DNA from: Golubevia sp. BC0850
Taxonomy: Eukaryota > Basidiomycota > Exobasidiomycetes > Golubeviales > Golubeviaceae
Length of the DNA stretch: 64,000 nucleotides
Reading direction: 5' to 3'
Assembly: GCA_012976225.1 (NCBI GenBank)
Contig: JAAVVG010000019.1
Coordinates: 434,001 to 498,000 of the forward strand
Positions 55,213 to 64,000 of the stretch are shown here, in pieces. The notes under the pieces are model-generated. The model worked only from the letters and a program-made list of their open reading frames with translations. It did not search any database and was not told where the DNA came from. How positions within the stretch are numbered: the stretch's first letter is position 1; each line of letters begins with the position of its first letter. The position numbers were made by a program, and so were the translations under genes.

Positions 55213-58200
55213 CTAAACCGCCGGTTCCAAGACCCTCTGATTCTGAAAACTTCTTCTAGGAGTAAGATTTTGTTCTGAATTCCTTGGAGTTTCATTCATT
55301 AAAGGATCACCAGTATTTGGAGTAGGAGCGAAAGCTCTTTCCCTTTCCCTTTCGTTTTCAGAAGAGAAAGTATAACCTGAAGGAGCTAAACTAGATCTAG
55401 GTTGATCGCTTGAAGAATCATTAACATGATCAAGATGATTAAGAGCCAACATTCTTTGAACTACAGGAGTAGAACCTAAAGAAGTTTCTAATCCTCGATC
55501 TTGAGATTGATCTTGAGGTTGAGAGATTGAAATAGAATCAAGAGCATCGTTATGAAATGTAACTCCACTTCTATCAACGTCTTCACTTCTATTCATTGAA
55601 TTTTCTCTCTCTGCAGTTTCTTCGTTTTGTTTCTTTTCTTCAGCTTCTTTGATGGCATCTAATTTCCTACTTTTAGCATCCCTAGCAACTTGAGCTAAAG
55701 AAAGTAAACCGGTTAAATCTTGTTTTGTAGGATGATTTAAATCTCCAGAAGTAGGTAAAGATAAAGAGATTGACATTGGAATACTAGCAGTTCTTGAAGG
55801 ACCAGCTAAACCTTGATTCAATCCATCATTCTGAATCCCCATTCCTTGTTCCATTCTTCTAAAAAGTGGAACGCTAGCTGTTCCAAATACCAATTCAGGT
55901 AATTCTTCTTCATCCTCATCTACTCCGAATCCATCATGTTTATCATCATCTTCACTCATTCTAGGTTGAGCTCCACTTTCTTGAGCTTGAGGATCTTCCA
56001 GATTCGCAGCAGCGAAGTAAGCCTCTCTTCTGGCTTCGGCCAAACTCTTGCCACTTGCAGCAGTTCTAACACTTGGAGCTCCCCTTGCCTTTCCTTTGTC
56101 ATCTATCGACTCTTCCTCTACCACACTGTTCTGTTGTCCGACTGCAGACGCAAAAGTTTGAATAGAAGCAGGAGATCGTAAAGAAGTCATTGAAGTGTTG
56201 TTCGTAAGTTGAACTTGAGATCCTTTTCTTTTGGGTTTGGAACTGAGAGCAGAAGGGAAGACTGTGCTTGGAGATGGCATCGCTATCAGAACAGTGATGT
56301 TGACACTAGCATTCATGAGATCTTCTGGCTTGACGCTGGAGTCTGGACCTGGTTTTGCAGAGACGCCCTCTTTTGGTTTGTCGTTGGAAGATGGAGGAGT
56401 TGGAGAAGGATCGTTGTTGGAATCCCCTCCTCGTCGTAAGAAATGAGGTAGTCTTCGAGTGAGAATGTTTCTTCCTCCAGTGTAGTGACTGTTGACGTCG
56501 AGATAAGATTGAGCGGGAGGGTAGCTAGAACTAGTGTTCGTCACATTTGGATTTGCAGATTCCGAGACCAAAAGTGGGTAGAGGCTTGGTGGTAGAGCAG
56601 CAGACACGGGCTGTTGACAGAGAACAGAGTGAGAGAGGAAGTCAATATAGGAAGTCAATATATGTTAGTATCGAAGGTCAGATTCATCTTACCAAATAGG
56701 AGTTGAATCTGTTGACAGAAAAGAAAGAGACTCACCATCAAAGTATCCCAACCTTTAATCCCCATACTCATCCCGGCATTTCCATTCTTCTCATCCAAAA
56801 AACCATATCCACCTCCCTTTCCATTCCCAGGACCTCTTCTAACATCTTCAATCTTGGCTTCCCAAAGTTTAGGTGGAACCAAAGTATCTTCAATCTCTCT
56901 GACATTTCCAAGTAACCGATCAATTGGACCATCAGGATAAAGTCCTAATCTTCTTAATCTCCTATTCCTGACGAAAATCCTTAAAAGAACGAAAGCGACG
57001 ACCAGGACGAAAAGAGCGATAGCTGCGATTGCGAATCCGAGAAAGGGAAGTGGGAATGAAGGTGAACCATCGTCGGTAGAAGAAGTTGAAGTTGAGGAAG
57101 GAAGGGCAGTTGATTGAGAGGGAGTGGAAGAAGTCAGTGATTGTCGTTTGACTAGATGATTTGGTAGAGAGTCCGAGGAATCTCGTTCAGGTGGAGAAGA
57201 GGAAGCGTCTATGGAGAGTTCGCTTGATCGTCTAAAGGATGCAAGCTGAAAGACCAGTTGCTAGACGTTACAAGGATGTGGGGTAAAGAGAAGAGGAAGC
57301 AAGAAGGGGTGTAAGAAGTACTAACCGATAATGAAAGTCTTGAGAAACGGGAAAGAAAACGAGAAGCATCGAGAAAGAGCAGGAGAAATGAGATAGGGTT
57401 AGAGCCAGCTTGAGGAGTGTGACTGAAGGTGGATTTGAATCTAAGCCTTTTTTCTCATTCTCTACATCTGAGTGAGATTAATCGCCATTCCGACCAGAGT
57501 TCAAGAGCTGATAGAAGCAGATGGTACGAGTACCCTGTTCCCCTTCCACCCCTCTTCAACTCTCCAAATCTCCAACCCCACTCGTCTTTACTCAATTCTA
57601 AAGAGATCCTACTCACAAAAACACTCAAAGGAGTAGTAGGTCTACCACCTCCACCTCCTGCACTTTCAGTTGCAGGTGATGGAGTATCAGAAGGACCTTG
57701 TCTCTTTGCTAAGAGATGCGACACTTTCGTCGGTTCCATCTCCAAATTCCCACTTGAAGAAGGATTCAATTTCTCCCATTCCGATTGAATAACCTTAACA
57801 AAGTCCTTTGGTTCATTTCCAAAGACACATCCTTTCCATTCACCAGAATCATAAACGCATGGAGGTTGATTGGGAATCAAGATGGTACATGAATTCCTGA
57901 TGGAGAACCCCAAAGTTAGAAAAAGAAAGAAAGAAAGGAATTGAATAAATTGCCTTCATGGGGGGGGGGGGTGAGGTATTTCGAACCCCACATTCTGCCT
58001 CCTCTCCATTTTAGTGGTCTACTCACCTAATCCCTTTCTTCTCAACTTCTCTCCCACTTTCTCTTAGAAGTCTCTTGCCCTTTTCACTATTTGAACATTC
58101 TTGAATTCCATCTTCCCATTTGGGACCTTTAATTTCTTTCAAGCATTGAGTGACAGTCCACTCCTTTCCGATTTGATCCAATCCTTTTGAATCCATACAT

Positions 58201-58652
58201 TCTAAGAATGACCACCAAAGTTTCTGTCTTGATTCCCTATTTCCGAATTCTAATTCTTCCGTATATGTAGATGATTGATCTTGAGAACGGCTTAGAGCAT
58301 CAAGTACACAGAGTTGATGTACATTTCCTAAGCATTCCCTTTCTCCATGCTTGCATTCCATTGTATCTGGATCTTGAGGTGAAGGATGGGAGATGTATAA
58401 TGGATTTAGAAATACTTTCGAATGAAGAGTTGGATGTTGAAAGACTTTTGATAACGTTGATTCGCAGTGAAGGGCATCTGGACACAGACTCATGACTGCC
58501 ATCGTCAGTTGAATGGGAGAAGAGGAGGAGGAGGACGAAGAGGAAGAGGATGGAATTGAGGGAGATTGAAATGATTGCTGATTGGATGGGTTGGCATTGA
58601 TAGATTTAGAGGTAGAGGAGATCAAAAGGAGCAGTGAAAGTAATCTCATCAT
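55213..58652 (-). CDS. GILT thiol reductase apparently joined to a transmembrane anchor and long cytosolic tail
   Basis: The start is ATG 58650-58652 with a signal peptide (MMRLLSLLLLISSTSKSINA). The GILT domain shows LTMAVMSLCPDALHCES, KVFLNPLYIS, the family signature CKHGERECLGNVHQLC, WWSFLECMDSKGL, and, after an intron, NSCTILIPNQPPCVYDSGEW. A Thr/Pro/Gly-rich linker ending TTPLSVF can be joined in phase through a GTGAGTAG donor (near 57605) to an acceptor TCTTTCAG (near 57250), giving LASFRRSSELSIDASSSPPE. A single helix follows, FLGFAIAAIALFVLVVAFVL, then basic RNRRLRRLGLYPDG. A disordered tail of about 480 residues ends RVLEPAV (stop 55213-55215). No in-frame ATG precedes the membrane part, which favours one gene. 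The alternative is two genes, the first ending at 57455. GILT enzymes reduce disulfides in lysosome-like compartments. Confidence 0.7.
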
Positions 58653-59258
58653 GATGAGGCTGGGATGGCTAAGGCTATAGTTCTGCACTGCAACCTGATC
58701 CAAATGCTGGCTTGAAGTGAACGAACTATCGACCAGTAATCCAGCTTGAAGTAGTTGGAATTCTCGCTGTTTTCCTTAAGGAGAATGGGTTGTCATTGGG
58801 TTCTTAAGAGCAAGCTGTGATTGTCATCCCACACAGAGATCTCAATTCTCAACCCCGCCACTTTGAAATTCTGATCTCCACCAGCACCTCAGCAAAGACC
58901 TCCTCTTCTCTCCGATTGTTTCACTTCAGTACGAGAGTTTTACGTCAAAGTAGATTGTAAAAAACCCGAGCCTCATCTCCCAACTGAAACTCTCAAGAGA
59001 ACAAAGTGACTAAGATTTGGAAATGATGACGTTTAATTAATACAATTGGGGAGAGACGATGCGAAGATGTGATGGTTCAATTTGGCGCATATGATAAAGT
59101 TCTGGTTGAATAGGTTTGCTCGAGGAAAAAACGAAGGGATGAAGTGAACTGAGAGAAGGAAGAGAGAAGAGATAAGAGATTGAGATCACGGGATGTCGGT
59201 CTGTTCATATTGCAGGGAAGGTCCTTCAGAACGAGAACAACTGAAGTAGGCGTTTTTT
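58653..59258. other. Intergenic, no supported gene
   Basis: About 600 bp of GILT-gene upstream sequence and IMP1-like 3' flank. Confidence 0.5.
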
Positions 59259-60261
59259 CTAGAGAGGGATCATGTTGTTAGGTAACCAAGAAGGATTTGG
59301 ATAGACCTACGAATCGACGAAAGGAAGGAAGGAAAGGGGGGGGGAAGAGAAAGAGGATCAGTCTCTCCTTTCTTCTTAGCTTTGAATCTCTCCAGTCTCT
59401 GACAAACTCTTCTAACTATGGCTTTGTAGACCCACGAATTCGTCCTTGGAAACTCAGCAGTCGTTTGATCCAGAGACCTCAACTCTGTCAGCGATTCCAA
59501 ACCCCCTTCCAACTCACTCTAGCAATCACTTTCCCTCTGACCAATCCCAAAGGAACTGGACCATAATGTCTACTATCAGTAGAATTAGCTAAATTATCAC
59601 CGCACAAAAAAACATGTCCCTGTGGGATTGTAATGTGTTTGATTTCTTCTTCTGCCTGTTGATTCCCATTCCCATTCCCATTGCCTATCTGAAGAGTCTC
59701 ATCCCCAACTCTGTTTTCATTCTCCTTTGAATTCCCATCTAACCCTTGATTCCCTTCTTCAGAGAAACCTAATGAAGAAGTTTTAAACCTTGACTTGGAA
59801 TTCTCAAACCTAGGATCTACCAAAATCGTATCTCCAGGCAAACCTAAAACTCTCTTGCAAACTAATAATTGAGGATGAGTCGGACTTTTTGAAACTACAA
59901 GATCACCGATTTTTAAACCAGTTCCTACAGATTGATCTACTTTTTTGTTGAACTTGCCTTGTTCTCCGTGAGTGCTTTGCATTCCCTTTCCCAATCCCTT
60001 CTCATCTCCATCCCCAGTTCCAATTCCACTTCCTATCGACTGGCTATTGAATCTATTCTTGAAATCCTGTAAACTCTTAGCGAAAGGTAACCTTAAATGT
60101 AATAAGTAATCACCGTCCATCGCCAAAGTAGGTAACATACTTGAACCAGTACTTGGAGTGATTTCAATTAAATGAGCGTTCAATAAATGAATTAAACAAA
60201 AGAATTGAACTCCTACTGAAATCGATCTCATGGTTGGTGAGAAGAATCGAATTCGATTCAT
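59259..60261 (-). CDS. IMP1: Mitochondrial inner membrane protease subunit 1
   Basis: A type I signal-peptidase-like Ser/Lys protease that matures intermembrane-space proteins. The start is ATG 60259-60261 (MNRIRFFSPTMRSISVGVQF), with a membrane helix around VQFFCLIHLLNAHLIEITPS. The catalytic Ser is in GSSMLPTL and the catalytic Lys in LLVCKRVLGLPGD. The box HVFLCGDNLANSTDSRHYGP closes the fold, then LGLVRGKVIAR. I join this exon (ending 59518) through a 211-nt intron (59517-59307, donor GTGAGTTG, acceptor TTCGTAG, with a nine-C run) to a 48-nt last exon, VYPNPSWLPNNMIPL, stop 59259-59261; this ending resembles fungal Imp1 C-termini. Without that splice the frame stops at 59488 (VSWKGVWNR). 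Two Gly/Asn-rich insertions make it longer than the usual 160-190 residues. Confidence 0.9.
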
Positions 60262-60370
60262 CTTGAAGGCGGTTGGTTGTTCCTACAAGAGTTTGTAACA
60301 CTGCTACTCTCTTCCACCCACTCATTTACTCTCTACTTAATCGGCTATTAATCCAATCCAATCAGAAAAG
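60262..60370. promoter_or_regulatory. Compact divergent promoter (IMP1 / CBM48 protein) with tandem CCAAT
   Basis: 109 bp between two divergent ATGs. CCAATCCAATCA at 60353-60364 contains two abutting CCAAT pentamers, a possible HAP-complex site that would suit a mitochondrial gene. It lies only a few bases upstream of the ATG at 60371, so it may instead be leader sequence. Confidence 0.45.
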
Positions 60371-62612
60371 ATGAGCTCAACAGGAACTAAGACGACGTTG
60401 GTGGATTTCAGTTGGCCAAGTGGAGCTAAAACTGTTCAAATCACTGGAGATTGGAATCAATGGTCTACCAAGGAAGATTTGGAAATCAAACAAGATGGCA
60501 GCTTTCATAAACTGGTTAGTATACTGTACAAGGAACTAGTCGGTCACGGATGGAATGGATTGGAATCAGTGTTAGATTCTTATTCCATTTCGAATAGGCA
60601 GCTGGAATCAAGCTGGAAGGAGTACGAGGGCCTGGACACTGTGGACTGTGGATGCGTAGGATGAGCTCAGAAGGAATCACTGAGTCACTCTTTCGAGACT
60701 CTCTACCATCTGAGTTCCTACTGCAAATGATTCGCTGATAATCGACTCAGTTTAGCATCCTACAGCTCTTCACAAAAGATGAACCTCGCATCTCCATCCC
60801 CAGACGCAGCTAAAGCCGAGTTGAGAACAATACTCAGACTCTCTTCTCCATTACCTGTCCCTTTCCCTTTTCAGGTTCCTCTTCCAGAGAACTCGAAAGT
60901 CCTATTCAAATTCATCGTAGATGGAAATTGGACCACCAAAGATTCTTCTCCAACCGAAACTGATTCAAGTAACAACCTAAACAATGTAGTTCAAGTTGGA
61001 CCAGCTCCACCAACTGAAGAAGAAAAAAAACAAGATCCCGCTTCTGGAATCAAAGAAGCTGCTGATCAAGATCTTAGAAGTGAGTATTCTTCCTTGACCT
61101 TACCATCGCCCCTTCCCCTTGCCTATCTCTCTTCTCACCTCCTCATGCCTCTCTCACATCCCACAAGACAACATTCCAGAACAAGTTTCAGAAGTTTCAC
61201 ATTCAGCTGCACCAGCTCTTGCTGGAATCGGAGGTGCTATTGGAGGTGCAATGGCTTTAGTAACAGGAAGTGATCCAACTCGTGGGAACCCAATTGAAGT
61301 GAATCAAAAGGCAACTAATGGAGATGCTCCTGCTACTACTAGAAACTTACCTTCTCATCAAGAACTCTCTGAAATTGGTTTGAATCAAAATCCAGCTTTG
61401 GCTGGAGCTACTGCTATTTCTGGTGAGTCTCCTTCTCTCATTTGAGTGGAAGAATAACACAACACGATGTCTGATTGCAACCACTCTGCTTCTTTTTGCC
61501 TCTTTTACTTTTTTGCAATCCATTCAGGTGCCGCCTTTTCAGCTCAAAGTGCAGTTGCTCCAGGAAGTACCTCAACTCAATCAATCCCTTCCAAAGATTT
61601 ATCAACCTTACAAACTCCTTCAGCTTTGAATCCAAGTTCTACTCCAGCAGGAGCTACTTTAGCTAAGTTAGGTTCTCCAGTTACTTCAGAAGCCAAACAA
61701 ACCTCAACCGACGCTGCTCCTTCTTCAAGTGCAGCTCCTACCGCCGATCAAATCAAAAAGCAAATGGCAAATCCCTCTGCAGCTGCTACTCCAGTCGTGG
61801 CTTCCGTCCTTCCAGTTTCGGAAAAGAAGCTCGAAGGTTCAGCTCCTTCTCAGACTAAGCAATCTCCTTCAGCTGAAGAGATCAAGAAGACTATGGCTTC
61901 TCCAAAAGCTTCTGAAGGGCCAGTTTCTGGAACCAAATCGGATGCTCCAAGTTCTTCTGCTAATGGAATTTCGGGCACTTCAACTTCTCAAAATATCCCA
62001 GTCGTTCCAGTTCCCGTCGTCGCTCCTAAGGATCAATCTTCAAGTGCTACTAAATCTGCAATCACTCAACCTGCCTCCAACCAACCAAGTGCTACCTCTC
62101 AACAAGCTGCCATTCAACCAGAAGTCCCAGCTAAGGACGCAAAGCGAACTTCAAAGTCCTCAAAGAAAGAAGAATCGAAGATCATCCCATCCGCAGCTGC
62201 TCCAATTTCTTCTTCAATAACCGCTCCAACCTCAACTTCAGATTCCAAGAAATCACTCCCTCAAACTCCAGCTACTCCAGAGAAATCGAAAGTCAAGGAT
62301 GGAAGTCAAACTGTTAAGGAAAAGAGAGGATCTAAATTTGGAACCCTTGGTTCTTCTAGTAAACGTAAATCTAATAACGATTTGGCTGCTATTGCTAAAG
62401 GTGAACAAGGGAGGAATTCAGTTTCTCAAGATGTGGCTTCTGGAAAACCTTTGAATGGTGTCGCTGAAAGTGGAAGTGGAAGTGGAAATGGAAATGCAAG
62501 TTCAAATGTTGGAGCTCCTCCAACTACTCCTAACAAAAACAGAGATAGAAAAGTCAGTCTGTTTGGAAAGATTAAACATGCTTTGAGTCCAAATTCTAGT
62601 CCTTCTAAGTAA
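60371..62612 (+). CDS. CBM48 (AMPK-beta-like) domain protein, CRP1/MDG1-like
   Basis: The start is ATG 60371 (MSSTGTKTTLVDFSWPSGAK). The N-terminal CBM48/E-set glycogen-binding-like domain is built from two exons: VQITGDWNQWSTKEDLEI and DGSFHKL, then after an intron of about 360 nt VPLPENSKVLFKFIVDGNW and NNVVQVGPAP. Trp residues and the KFIVDG motif match the AMPK-beta type module, as in yeast Crp1 and Mdg1. The rest, spliced near DQDLR and ATAIS, is an Ala/Ser/Pro/Thr-rich disordered tail of several hundred residues. It carries a repeated motif (TADQIKKQMANPSAAA and SAEEIKKTMASPKASE) and a basic C-terminus ending KIKHALSPNSSPSK, stop at 62610-62612. Yeast relatives are implicated in pheromone/MAPK signalling and cruciform DNA binding, but the biochemical role is uncertain. 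Confidence 0.85.
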
Positions 62613-62713
62613 TTTCAATCATTTAGCTATGAAGTCTCTTTGCTAGATTATGAATCAAGTTAATAGGAGCTCAAGATTTATCAATTTCCTTCGCTGTTTG
62701 TTTCCTTCGGTCA

Positions 62714-62744
<31 letters not shown>

Positions 62745-63485
62745 ATTATCTTCCTTTTCTACTTTAATCTAAATCTCGCATACCCTCATCACAAGTCTCT
62801 AATGAAATATCCAAAGAGACCCTTTTCTTTTATCTCCTCTCTCACACTCTCCATCTCGACTTGTCCATCTTGTCCAGCTTTTCTCTCTTTGCCTAATTTC
62901 CTTTGTTGTTATCTCTCCCTCTTTGTTCTCTCTCTTCCTGTCCCTGGTCTTCCCTGCTTTACCTCCTCCTTAAAATTGCTGTCCTTGTCGTATTGTTGTT
63001 TGCAGAAAAATCGTCAATCAATTTCCTTGGTCTTTGTTTCCTGCACTCCGCATAGAGGTCGATCTCAAGCTGGACACAAAAATCGACTCGATATGTAAGA
63101 GAAGTGACTCATCAGATATTGGTTGAGAGATAAGGTAGTTCATAATACAGGACGAGTATAGAGAGACGGAAAGACAAAAGAAATAGATTATTGACAGAAC
63201 GAAAAGAGAATAGAGGAAGCTAGAAAAAGAGAGAGAGAACTAGCGGGAATATAAATACAGTGATAAAGTCGGTGTTCTGAAAGAGAATCGAGAATCTAGG
63301 AGCGTGGAGAGGACTTGAGTTGAGAAGCGAAGAGAGAAGCGAAATCTGAGAAGAGTGAAAAACAAAGGAGAAGTAAAAGAGATCAACAATCGACTCCCTT
63401 GATCCTGCGAGAGAGGTCAAGTTAAGATCAGTACATCAACTCACCATTTTGGAAAGGAAAGAAATCTAAAAGTGGTGTATTTTAA
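62613..63485. other. Intergenic region between convergent genes
   Basis: About 870 bp, strongly pyrimidine-rich in 62700-62960. An open frame at 62802-63098 (+) is Ser/Leu/Cys-rich by virtue of that composition and is not supported as a gene. Confidence 0.5.
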
Positions 63486-64000
63486 TCATTCTTCTTGGAG
63501 CAAATTCAAGCTTGGTCTTCTAGAGAAGTTCCCACCACTGATCACTGGAGAATAATCGAATGTCTTGGGAGAGATCGTAGGTAAAACTCCTCCAGTTCCA
63601 TTCGCCAGTCCTCTTGACATTCTGACTTGTTTAGTTCTTTCTCTTTGCTCCATGTCCTTGCTCAACATCAATGGTCTGATTGGTGAATTGTTGTCACCAC
63701 CTTTAGAACCCAAGAGATTGAGACTTGAAGAGGATGAAGAGCTTAGACTAGCACCACCGTTACTTGGAGCACCTGGAGAATGAGTGTACATTCTGTTCAG
63801 AGGTGGAGTTGTGTTTTGAGAATGATTGAGAGTGAAGGAATGAATTGGAGGGTTGGAAGCGTCGTTTAGAACGGCAGAAGCAGTCAAACTCAGAGGTCTT
63901 AATTTTGTAGGACGTTGAACCGAGTCTGTACTTGGTCTTCTACTCGAGGCTTGATTTTGCTGTTGATGAAGCAAAGTGTCTGCGGGAGTCAAGGGTGGTG
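63486..64000 (-). CDS. C-terminal part of a Ser-rich protein (partial)
   Basis: An open frame enters from the right edge and ends at TGA/TAA-type stop 63486-63488. The visible ~170 residues are disordered and Ser/Asn/Pro-rich: RRPSTDSVQRPTKLRPLSLT, then SFTLNHSQNTTPPLNRMYTH, a Ser run, IRPLMLSKDMEQRERTKQVR and NFSRRPSLNLLQEE at the end. RRPS motifs are good sites for basophilic kinases such as PKA. The 5' part is outside the window. No domain; no function is claimed. Confidence 0.6.
   Translation of the reverse strand, partial: PPLTPADTLLHQQQNQASSRRPSTDSVQRPTKLRPLSLTASAVLNDASNPPIHSFTLNHSQNTTPPLNRMYTHSPGAPSNGGASLSSSSSSSLNLLGSKGGDNNSPIRPLMLSKDMEQRERTKQVRMSRGLANGTGGVLPTISPKTFDYSPVISGGNFSRRPSLNLLQEE

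Noticed and set aside
57429-57788. 119-codon plus-strand frame opposite the GILT gene
   Set aside because: Antisense shadow of the GILT linker exon.
59488-59518. IMP1 ending at VSWKGVWNR
   Set aside because: A GTGAGT donor lies exactly at the end of conserved sequence, and splicing to a later exon restores a family-like C-terminus.
62802-63098. 98-codon Ser/Leu-rich frame
   Set aside because: It arises from a TC-rich 3' flank; its composition explains it.

Overview
The window is nuclear DNA of a fungus, most likely a basidiomycete. Genes are dense and intron-rich, with mostly 60-200 nt introns, strong GTGAGT/GTAAGT donors and pyrimidine-rich 3' ends. The gene set is fungal: a division-1 chitin synthase, a Cet1-type mRNA 5'-triphosphatase, a VNX1-type vacuolar exchanger, mitochondrial Gut2 and Imp1, and a Ypd1 phosphorelay protein. 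I cannot fix the subphylum from sequence alone. I see no retroelement, Polinton, rRNA, tRNA or CRISPR array.

Layout. 1-12 kb: the 3' end of an Asn/Ser/Gly-rich protein, a secreted Thr/Ser-rich protein, a DapA-family aldolase, an allantoate-type MFS permease and dihydroxy-acid dehydratase (ILV3). 12-13.5 kb: YPD1. 13.6-22 kb: an accessory-looking stretch. It holds a truncated copy of a neighbour's 3' end, weak kinase-like remnants, an eight-exon gene for a secreted repeat precursor with Kex2-type sites, the intact Ser-rich neighbour gene, and a secreted SLT/lysozyme-like protein. 22.5-27.4 kb: mitochondrial Ohr and Gut2, divergent. 28-39.4 kb: a very large unrecognised membrane protein and VNX1. 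40-46 kb: chitin synthase and a short-chain dehydrogenase sharing a 137-bp divergent promoter. 46.4-54.6 kb: CET1-type triphosphatase, a BTB-domain protein and a SCYL2-like pseudokinase. 55.2-62.6 kb: a GILT thiol reductase apparently joined to a membrane anchor and long tail, then Imp1 and a CRP1/MDG1-like CBM48 protein (divergent, 109 bp apart). The window ends inside another Ser-rich gene.

The most interesting item is the gene at 15819-17357. It encodes a 307-residue secreted precursor in which lysine-rich amphipathic modules alternate with strongly acidic modules. Each module is one exon, all introns are phase 0, and dibasic KR/RR sites lie between modules. A 409-bp exon-intron-exon-intron block inside it is exactly duplicated, and exon 4 is a hybrid of exons 2 and 6, which shows an unequal crossover. 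The gene lies between two direct copies of the 3' end of the Ser-rich gene, identical over 566 bp. This looks like an evolving family of processed secreted peptides of unknown function.

Exon coordinates were worked out by hand from frame continuity and splice consensus. Those quoted exactly were checked base by base; others are approximate.
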